From assembly GCA_944326855.1 (NCBI GenBank), contig CALVFO010000021.1:1-61668 (forward strand): DNA of 61,668 nucleotides. Reading direction: 5' to 3'. This DNA comes from an uncultured Alistipes sp. GTDB taxonomy: Bacteria; Bacteroidota; Bacteroidia; Bacteroidales; Rikenellaceae. Under the pieces are notes generated by a model, which did not search any database, had not been told where the DNA came from, and was given only the letters and a program-made list of their open reading frames with translations. Made by a program: the position numbers and the translations under genes. Shown in pieces: positions 16,707-23,647 of the stretch; the first letter of the stretch is position 1, and each line of letters opens with the position of its first letter.

Positions 16707-17267
16707 ATGAAAATCATTTGGTTGCTTTTAATCCTGTCCGGGTTGTCGAGCTGTTGCAGCTCTCAAAAAACGACCCATTCCGTTCACACCCAAACCGACC
16801 AACGTAACGACGTACACACCGAGCAGTCCGCACAGAGCCGACAACAAGAAAGCGTGAGCTCTCACCTGAGCTCCCTGCTGAACAACCGCTGGCAAGAGGT
16901 TCTGGAAACAGCCTCGAACCGACACTTGCAGTGGCACATCCGCTTATACGACACCGACAAACCGATTGATTCGCTCCGGGGAGAGAGACCGTTGTTGGCC
17001 GAGGTGACCGTATCCCAGGAAGAACAAGCCGAGAGCCGTCTCTCCCGGCAGGAAGATCGGGACGAAAGTGCCCGCCTGGAGACAACCCGGGAAAAACAAC
17101 GAACAGATTCCCTGCACACCCACCGGCAGCAAGAAACGCAAATCGCATCGGAAACCCAAACGCATGAACAAAAGCGAAATTCCCGACGACTCCCCGGGGT
17201 GATACTGCTCGCGACGATAGTCGGAGTGGCCGTCCTGCTCTATTTGCTCCTCAACCGACGAACCTGA
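16707..17267 (+). CDS. Lipoprotein with C-terminal TM segment, candidate unimolecular spanin
   Basis: The 186-residue product begins MKIIWLLLILSGLSSCC, a signal peptide with lipobox LSSC (modified Cys C16). The mature chain is a long, highly charged and Gln-rich segment (about 20-160) predicted to be helical. It ends in a hydrophobic segment, PGVILLATIVGVAVLLYLLL, followed by NRRT. An outer membrane lipid anchor at one end and an inner membrane helix at the other is the arrangement of phage u-spanins such as T1 gp11, which fuse the two membranes at the end of lysis. The endolysin lies 289 bp upstream on the same strand. No homology is claimed; the call rests on topology and neighbours. Confidence 0.7.
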   Translation: MKIIWLLLILSGLSSCCSSQKTTHSVHTQTDQRNDVHTEQSAQSRQQESVSSHLSSLLNNRWQEVLETASNRHLQWHIRLYDTDKPIDSLRGERPLLAEVTVSQEEQAESRLSRQEDRDESARLETTREKQRTDSLHTHRQQETQIASETQTHEQKRNSRRLPGVILLATIVGVAVLLYLLLNRRT

Positions 17268-17285
17268 CAAAAGCCGGGTTTCCAC

Positions 17286-17319
17286 AAAAAAAAGACTCCG
17301 ATGAACGGAGTCTTTTTTC
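17286..17319. terminator. Bidirectional terminator, lysis cassette / FKBP
   Basis: Inverted repeat AAAAAAGACTCCG, loop ATGAA, CGGAGTCTTTTTT, with A/T tracts on both sides, between a plus-strand and a minus-strand gene that converge. It can serve the plus-strand gene directly; the minus-strand gene ends about 100 bp away. Confidence 0.9.
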
Positions 17320-17420
17320 TATTGTATCGTTACCCGGCCGAATTCCGGGAGCGGCCCGCACAAACGTCTCAGCGATCAGCCATCGGGGACAACCGCTCTG
17401 TTTTACGACATTCCCGGCAT

Positions 17421-18149
17421 TTACCGCCCCGAAGCAGCCGCTCCGGCTTCGATGTCGAACAACTCGACCTCGAAAATCAGCGTCTCATCAGGCCGCACCA
17501 TCTCCCCGGCACCCTGAGAACCGTATGCCAGTTTGGAGGGAAGATAAAAAACATATTTGGCGCCCAAAGGCATCAACTGCATCCCTTCGATGACCCCCGG
17601 GATCAAATTCCCCAACGGAGTATCCATCGGCCGGCCCTGTTTCTCGGAAGAATCGATCACCGTTCCGTCCGTACGTTTCATCGTATAATAGATACGGACA
17701 ACATCCTGCGGGGTCGGTTTGGGCCCTTCGCCCTTCTTTTCCACCCGATATTGCAAACCGCTGGAGGTCGTCCGAACTCCGGGCTGTTTCCGATTGGCAT
17801 CCAGAAAAGCCTCGCCGGCCTGTTTGAGCGCCTCCGTCTCTTCCCGCCTCCATCGTTCCTGAGCACGTTGCAGAATCCGGTAGGCTTCCTGTTCGTTCAT
17901 ACGTCCGGACTTTCCGTCCAGACACTCCGAAACCGCTTCGAGAAACAGATCCCGATTCAACTCTTGAGCCAGTTTGTCGGCCCCCTCCGAACGCATGAGG
18001 CTGGCCCCGATCAACCGCCCCATGGCATAGGAAAGCGTATCGGCCGCACTCGACCCTATTCCCGTGGACTCTTCAGGAGGCACCGTCCCAAATACCGGCA
18101 TCATTCCCAGACAACCGGCAATCAACCCGATCCATACGATTTTTTTCAT
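17421..18149 (-). CDS. FKBP-type peptidyl-prolyl isomerase (FkpA/Mip-like)
   Basis: A 242-residue secreted chaperone and prolyl cis-trans isomerase. A Sec signal peptide (IVWIGLIAGCLGMMPVFG) precedes an FKBP-N dimerisation domain (about 35-125, SYAMGRLIGASL onward) and a C-terminal FKBP domain (about 140-232). The FKBP domain retains VRIYYTMKRTDGTVIDSS, LIPGVIEGMQLMPLGAKYVFYLPSKLAYG and LIFEVELFDI. This fits periplasmic FkpA/Mip-type dimers. A Cys in the signal region (GC13) could suggest a lipoprotein, but the lipobox is poor. The gene is monocistronic, with a TATCTTTG promoter box just upstream. Confidence 0.93.
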   Translation of the reverse strand: MKKIVWIGLIAGCLGMMPVFGTVPPEESTGIGSSAADTLSYAMGRLIGASLMRSEGADKLAQELNRDLFLEAVSECLDGKSGRMNEQEAYRILQRAQERWRREETEALKQAGEAFLDANRKQPGVRTTSSGLQYRVEKKGEGPKPTPQDVVRIYYTMKRTDGTVIDSSEKQGRPMDTPLGNLIPGVIEGMQLMPLGAKYVFYLPSKLAYGSQGAGEMVRPDETLIFEVELFDIEAGAAASGR

Positions 18150-18175
18150 CTTTTCCTGCTCCTTTCAAACGAAAC

Positions 18176-18183
18176 CAAAGATA
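18176..18183 (-). promoter_or_regulatory. -7 promoter box of the FKBP gene
   Basis: TATCTTTG on the minus strand, 26 bp before the ATG at 18149. A TTG about 15 bp upstream is closer than usual. Confidence 0.65.
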
Positions 18184-18252
18184 GAAAAATTTCCGCCTCA
18201 ACCACGCTTTTTGAGGATATTTCGCTATTTTAGAGAAAAATTTTACCCAAAC

Positions 18253-19503
18253 ATGACTTCTCGCGAAAATGTATTGGCCGCCATCGCCCACCGAACGCCC
18301 GACCGGGTTCCGGTCGATCTGGGGGCTACTCCCTCTTCGGGCATCTCGGCCATCGCCTACAACAACCTCGTACGCTACCTGGGGATGGACAAACCTACCC
18401 TGATTTACGATGTTGTGCAGCAGTTAGCACAACCCGATGCCGAGCTTCTGGAACGTTTCGGCGTCGATGTGCTGGATATCGGCCGCACATTCAACACCCA
18501 ACCCCAAGACTGGTATCCGATCACCCTCTCCAACGGAGAACAGGCCTACTATCCCCAGAATTTCCACCCGGTGCATCTGCCCGACGGTTCCTGGGGTACG
18601 TATGACGACGACGGGAAACGTCTGTTGACCAAAATGCCTGTCGGAGCCACCTTTTTCGATCAGACCTATTTCCCTTATGCCGAAGGCTATCCTTCGGATT
18701 ATCACGATCTGGATGCTGAAATGGGCCGGGTACTCTGGGCCCGCCACGTCCATTCGCCCTGGGATCACGCCTCGGACGAGGGATTCTACGACACCCTGCG
18801 ACAACGGGCCCTGGAACTGAGACAGACGACCGACAAAGCGCTGATGATCGTCTGCGGATGCAACCTCTTCGAATGGGGCACCTTCCTGCGCCGCATGGAT
18901 AACTTCCTGGTGGACCTGCTCTGCGACGAACGCAACGTCGAACGCCTGCTGGACGAACTGATGAATCGCCACCTGGCGACCCTGGAACAAGTTTGCCGTT
19001 CGGTGGGAGATGTCGTGGACATCATTCGTTTCGGGGACGATCTGGGGATGATCTCCGGCCCGTTCATGAGCCCCGAAACCTACCGCAAACTGTTCAAGCC
19101 CCGCCATCGGATCCTGTGCGACTACGTCAAAAGCCACAGTCAGATGCATACGTTCATCCACTCCTGCGGGTCGATCTCGGCCCTGCTGCCCGATCTGATC
19201 GATGCCGGCATCGAAATCATCAACCCGGTGCAAACCAATGCGGCGGGGATGGATCCGGCCTATCTGAAACGGGAATTCGGAGCCGACGTGACTTTCTGGG
19301 GCGGCGGTATCGATACCGCCTCGATGCTCAACCGGGGCACACCGGCCCAGATCCGCGAGCAGGTACTGGAACGGCTGGAAATTTTTACGCCCGGGGGAGG
19401 ATTCGTGTTCAACACCGTCCACAATATCCTTCCGGATGTTCCGCCGCAGAACATCATCGCCATGTACGATGCGATCGCCGAATTCAACGGAACGAAACGA
19501 TAA
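18253..19503 (+). CDS. UroD/MtaA-family protein (uroporphyrinogen decarboxylase-like methyltransferase)
   Basis: A 416-residue cytoplasmic protein of the URO-D superfamily. It starts MTSRENVLAAIAHRTPDRVPVD, the usual opening of the COG0407 branch, which includes corrinoid-dependent methyltransferases as well as true decarboxylases. The TIM-barrel features include IRFGDDLGMISGPFMSPE, the H-x-C element HSCGS and WGGGIDT. H-x-C is the zinc ligand of MtaA-like methyltransferases and argues for this branch rather than heme synthesis. No corrinoid protein gene is adjacent. A longer frame from 18064 crosses the divergent FKBP promoter and is rejected. Substrate unknown. Confidence 0.88.
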   Translation: MTSRENVLAAIAHRTPDRVPVDLGATPSSGISAIAYNNLVRYLGMDKPTLIYDVVQQLAQPDAELLERFGVDVLDIGRTFNTQPQDWYPITLSNGEQAYYPQNFHPVHLPDGSWGTYDDDGKRLLTKMPVGATFFDQTYFPYAEGYPSDYHDLDAEMGRVLWARHVHSPWDHASDEGFYDTLRQRALELRQTTDKALMIVCGCNLFEWGTFLRRMDNFLVDLLCDERNVERLLDELMNRHLATLEQVCRSVGDVVDIIRFGDDLGMISGPFMSPETYRKLFKPRHRILCDYVKSHSQMHTFIHSCGSISALLPDLIDAGIEIINPVQTNAAGMDPAYLKREFGADVTFWGGGIDTASMLNRGTPAQIREQVLERLEIFTPGGGFVFNTVHNILPDVPPQNIIAMYDAIAEFNGTKR

Positions 19504-19706
19504 CAGATCCGTCCTCGGGGTGACAGGGCTCTTTCTCACCCAATAGGATCCGACTCCCCGAAAAACAATCGGGACATTCCCCTGGACCCAAAACAGAGAG
19601 AGTCCTGACCGGCTGAAGTTTTCCAAAAAATTCGACCCAACTTTTGAAAGAAGATTCGGAAGAGACCGATTACTTTACCGGAAATTTTCCTCGGACTGTA
19701 ACAACC

Positions 19707-19741
19707 AAAAGCCCTCCGGCCGTATACCGGAGGGCTTTTTC
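19707..19741. terminator. Bidirectional terminator between UroD-like and GH2 genes
   Basis: Stem AAAAGCCCTCCGG / CCGGAGGGCTTTT with a short loop between two converging genes, flanked by A and T runs. It lies 17 bp beyond the GH2 stop codon. Confidence 0.9.
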
Positions 19742-19757
19742 TATCAGAATAGACAAC

Positions 19758-22700
19758 TTACCATGTCATCAATCCTTCCGCAAACTGTTTTGCCGTAGGA
19801 TTGGCTTCCACCCGTCCGGCCAGCATCACCTCGCTGATGCGGAACACACCCCGTCCGTGACGCAATTCGCAAGCCGCCATCACCGGGCCCTTATCTTCGA
19901 GCCAGTTCGAATTACCGCTCAACAACAGCGGCGTCCAGGCCGGAGCCGAAAGCGTATGCCCCAACAAAGGAGTCACATACCCGACCGCCGGATCGTACCA
20001 GAACCAGAAATCCATCGGACGGAACGATTTCATCGCCGGATACGCTACCTCCGGCGAGGCGAAATAGTACTGCCCCATGGTGGTATTTTCCACCTGAACG
20101 GGCGTTCCGGCAACGGTATACTGCCCGGCCGGCAACTCCAGCAATACCGCCTTGCCACCCCGGGCTACCCAGGCGTCGATTGCCTCCCGATCGCGTTCAT
20201 ACGCGGCAAAATCGTCGATCAGCAACACCTGAGCCTCATCCAAGGCCGTCACGTTCCGACATCCCATCTCCTCGCTCAACATCCGGGCCTTTTCGCCCAG
20301 AGCATACACCTTGCGAGCCGTTTGTCCGACCGCCGGAAATACTTCCAGGGTCTCCACATTCTGATGAACGGGACGCCCTTCGGGATCGTTGAGCGAAACC
20401 CTCACACGATAGGTCGTCCGTTTCGACACGTTCGGGGCCTCGAACTCGATCGAACCCTGATAAGCCGACCCGCAGGCCGGAACATCCACCGAGGTCCGGT
20501 TGGCAAAAACCACCCGATCCCCGCGTTCGAGCTGATAACTGAGCGTATATCCTTCGGGCACCCGCTCGGTATCGTTGCACACCCAGGTTTCCAAAGAGAT
20601 CGGTTCCCCGGCAAAATATTTCCACCGGTCGGTTCTCAACGAAGTCATCAACGGCGTCAAGGCATCCCGATAAGCGAAATAAGCCGGCTTGGGTTGCCGA
20701 TCCACATCCATGATCGTCTTCATCCACCCCGACGGGAAAGCATCGATAAACAAATGAATGGCGAACGACACCATGCGGCTATCGCGTCGGAATGCCTCGG
20801 TGGTGAATTTGGTCACCCAACGCTGGTGCTCCCAGCTGGCATCCACCCAATCCTGCAACGAATGCTGGGTATTGTACCACATATAGTGGAAACGATGGGT
20901 CTGGGCCTGCGGAATCCGGTTGGCATTCCAGGTCTTCTCCTCGGCCGGGGTTTGCGGCAGCCACGAAGCCGGATAGTACTTGTACATCACCTCCACCGGA
21001 TCGAGCCCCTCGGCCCCGAACTCCCCGCAGGCATAGTACCAATCGGGTTTGACCATCTGCCAATAGCCTCTGTGCATTTTGCCCAGTCCCAAACCATGTC
21101 CGTTATACCAGCCGTTGTAACAATGGTTGTCGGGCAGCCCCGGGGAGGGCGGATCGTAATCGCCGTCTCCCGCCTTGATCACCCGGTCGGGATTGGCCAG
21201 CAGCACCGCCTGATCGAAAGCCGTAAAGAGACGTTCGTACTCTTCCAGGTCGGCAAAACTGCGCTGGGGCTGTCCCTCGGCATTCGGGAAACGTTCGTTG
21301 ATGTAGGAAACCATGATCGTACTGGGATGGGAACGTACCAACCGTTCCATCTCACCGGCCTGTTTGACGGCCTCGGCCATCAGGTTGCGCCGCAGGCTGC
21401 CGAACAGCGGCAGGTCGGCCTGATTGAGCAACCCCAATCGATCGCACATGTCGTATATCTCGGGCTGTACCGGACGCTGGGTCAGACGCAGGTAGTTCAT
21501 GTTGCAGATCTTGGCCAACAAGATATCGTCGATCAGCTGGGAGGTATCCCCTTTGAATACGCACTGCTGCAAATGTCCCATGGTATTGGCGCCCCGCAGC
21601 CGGATGGGACGTCCGTTCAGATACATCATCCCCCGCGGACGGCTCACGGTATCCATCGTAAAGGTGCGCATCCCGAACTGTCGTACGGCTCCGTCGAGTT
21701 TCCGGCCCGTACTGTCCAGAACGCTGACCTGAATCTGATAAAGCCACGGATGATCGAGATCCCACCAGCGGAAATCCTTCATGTCGATGGGTACGCGTAC
21801 AAAATTGACCCCGTAGCCCATCTTCAGTTCGATGCTCTGGTTGTCGGTCGGTTTGGCCAGATCGCCCACCCCCGGCACATAGGTCGAACGGGGCGTATAT
21901 TCCATATCCCGCACGACGGTCTGTTCGAAATTCTGTCCGAACACCGAAATCAACAGTCGGGTGCGCTGCTGCACCGAATCGTAGTTGTTGATCTCGATCC
22001 AGGCCTCGGCGGCCGAATCTTCAGGCAACGGACGTACGAAAATATCGTTCACATGCATATCCGCCCGGGCTTCGAGATAACAGTCCTGATAGATGCCCAT
22101 ACCGGCCGGACAATGATGCCAACCCACCTCCGGATCATCGTATCCCAAACCGGTGGCGGCATAGATCTTATCCCCGCGTACATTTTCACGGGCGATGCTG
22201 CTTCCGGTGGTGGTATAGTCGTTCTCGACCTTCACCAACAGCACATTCTTCCCGGGCCGGGCCTCTTTGGAAATTTCACACTCGAAGGGGGCGAAAAATC
22301 CCGTGTGGGTACCCACCAGATTGCCGTTCCAGTAGACCTGCGCCTTATAGTCCACCCCTTTGAAACAGATAAACAGCGAACCCGTTCCCAACAGGTCATC
22401 GGGTAATTCCACCTCCTTGCGGTAATAGGTCACGGCCCGACCCAGCGGGGGGCCGAAATGCGGAATACGTACCGTCTCCCAGTTCCCCTCTCCACGCAAA
22501 ACGGCCGGCAGATTTCCCCGGTCGGAGGCCGTTTCGACACGCCAGTCGAAAGTATCCAGCGCCATCCGATGCCGCAGCGTTTCGAAGCGGGGAGCCACAT
22601 TACGCAAATAGGGAGCGTATTGCGTTCTCATACGTTCCAGTTCGGCCTGCAACTCCTCTTTCGTATCCAGTACGTCCATGAGGGCGAAAACCGCTTCCGG

Positions 22701-22871
22701 ATCGTGATCCACCGGCAGAGCCCGTATCTCCAGACGTGGCGGTTGGGGTTCGACAAGCCGGTCGCGCCGCAACTGATAGTGTCCCGTCGCAATATCGGCG
22801 AATTTGTCCTGAGCCGAAACACTCACGGCACAAAACAGGAAAAACAGAGTCAGTTTTTTCATAGCATTCAT
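19758..22871 (-). CDS. Secreted GH2-family glycoside hydrolase
   Basis: A 1037-residue periplasmic or surface enzyme with signal peptide LTLFFLFCAVSVSAQ. A jelly-roll sugar-binding domain (about 95-265) with NLVGTHTGFFAPFECEI is followed by an immunoglobulin-like domain and the TIM barrel (about 385-700). The acid/base dyad is N525-E526 in SYINERF and the nucleophile is probably E617 in CGEFGAEG. C-terminal beta domains and a glutamine-amidotransferase-like module (about 850-910, VLLIDDFAAYERD) follow. The family covers galactosidases, glucuronidases and mannosidases, and the substrate is not shown. It diverges from the pectinase array and may remove side chains from the same polymer. The ATG at 22862 is an alternative start. 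Confidence 0.9.
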   Translation of the reverse strand: MNAMKKLTLFFLFCAVSVSAQDKFADIATGHYQLRRDRLVEPQPPRLEIRALPVDHDPEAVFALMDVLDTKEELQAELERMRTQYAPYLRNVAPRFETLRHRMALDTFDWRVETASDRGNLPAVLRGEGNWETVRIPHFGPPLGRAVTYYRKEVELPDDLLGTGSLFICFKGVDYKAQVYWNGNLVGTHTGFFAPFECEISKEARPGKNVLLVKVENDYTTTGSSIARENVRGDKIYAATGLGYDDPEVGWHHCPAGMGIYQDCYLEARADMHVNDIFVRPLPEDSAAEAWIEINNYDSVQQRTRLLISVFGQNFEQTVVRDMEYTPRSTYVPGVGDLAKPTDNQSIELKMGYGVNFVRVPIDMKDFRWWDLDHPWLYQIQVSVLDSTGRKLDGAVRQFGMRTFTMDTVSRPRGMMYLNGRPIRLRGANTMGHLQQCVFKGDTSQLIDDILLAKICNMNYLRLTQRPVQPEIYDMCDRLGLLNQADLPLFGSLRRNLMAEAVKQAGEMERLVRSHPSTIMVSYINERFPNAEGQPQRSFADLEEYERLFTAFDQAVLLANPDRVIKAGDGDYDPPSPGLPDNHCYNGWYNGHGLGLGKMHRGYWQMVKPDWYYACGEFGAEGLDPVEVMYKYYPASWLPQTPAEEKTWNANRIPQAQTHRFHYMWYNTQHSLQDWVDASWEHQRWVTKFTTEAFRRDSRMVSFAIHLFIDAFPSGWMKTIMDVDRQPKPAYFAYRDALTPLMTSLRTDRWKYFAGEPISLETWVCNDTERVPEGYTLSYQLERGDRVVFANRTSVDVPACGSAYQGSIEFEAPNVSKRTTYRVRVSLNDPEGRPVHQNVETLEVFPAVGQTARKVYALGEKARMLSEEMGCRNVTALDEAQVLLIDDFAAYERDREAIDAWVARGGKAVLLELPAGQYTVAGTPVQVENTTMGQYYFASPEVAYPAMKSFRPMDFWFWYDPAVGYVTPLLGHTLSAPAWTPLLLSGNSNWLEDKGPVMAACELRHGRGVFRISEVMLAGRVEANPTAKQFAEGLMTW

Positions 22872-23647
22872 ATCGAGTCTTTATCGCAAGGATTCTGGGT
22901 AAATTCGGGATAATTTTCGTTTCGGGGACTTCGGTCGGCGAGCGATGTGCAGCACGATCCGGTTTCAGGGCAACGAGCCCGCATCCCCACATCGAAAAAA
23001 TCCCCGGCAAACAAAAATACACATTCCCATCCAGATATCATAACACCCTCTTCCAAAAACCGCCGATGAAGATACGATCCTGAACCCGAAATTTTTCCAG
23101 GTTGCGGTCATGTCGATCCGCTTTCCCCGATTTCGGAAAAGTTTTTGAAAAATTACGATTCCCAAACGCCGTACGGCCTCGAAGAACGGTCCTTTTCCCC
23201 GAAGACAGCGGTCGGGATCTTTTAGTCCCGGATCTCCGGATTCCGCTCGTTTTCTGCACTACTCTATACTACTATTCGAGAAAGATTCCGGCAGGTAAGT
23301 GTCCCGACAGGCCCGCTTTTTCCCGCTTCTTCCCCTCCGAAACAGGTCTTTTGACGGTTGTTAAAATTTCTACCGGGCCATTCCATTCGGGCCGTTTATT
23401 AACAGCGCCCCCGGCCAACGTGGAATTTTAGGAGACCCCCTCAAAAAACGCCCGGAAAATATCAACAATCGACCGACTACGACCGGCAAACCAAGGAAAT
23501 CTCGGATATTATGCTTAATTTCGTAAAAATTTTTCCTTTAAGGAAGCTCCCCGACGAATCGTCGTGTCCGATTCGTCGCCAGGGCCGAAACCAAACCTTC
23601 AAACTTTCGCATTTATACAAGACACTACTGTACAAAACAACTGACCG
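22872..23647. other. Regulatory region between the GH2 gene and the GH106/GH28 array
   Basis: 776 bp between divergent genes with no credible coding sequence. It contains a TATTTTTG box for the GH2 gene (23012-23019, minus). On the plus strand TAATTTCG near 23515 is a one-mismatch candidate for the array. It is the only space large enough to hold the main control region of the array. Confidence 0.55.
23012..23019 (-). promoter_or_regulatory. Candidate -7 promoter box of the GH2 gene
   Basis: TATTTTTG on the minus strand matches TAnnTTTG. It would give a leader of roughly 140 nt. No clear -33 element. Confidence 0.5.

Noticed and set aside
16348-16807. Overlapping frames on both strands between the endolysin and spanin-like genes
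   Set aside because: Neither has a recognisable motif. A brief resemblance to PAAR-like Gly/Pro/Val patterns did not hold on inspection.
19644-22406. A 920-residue open frame on the plus strand
   Set aside because: It is antisense to the GH2 gene, which has a signal peptide and catalytic motifs. The frame is rich in His, Gln, Arg and Pro with no recognisable domain, as expected for the complement of GC-rich codons.
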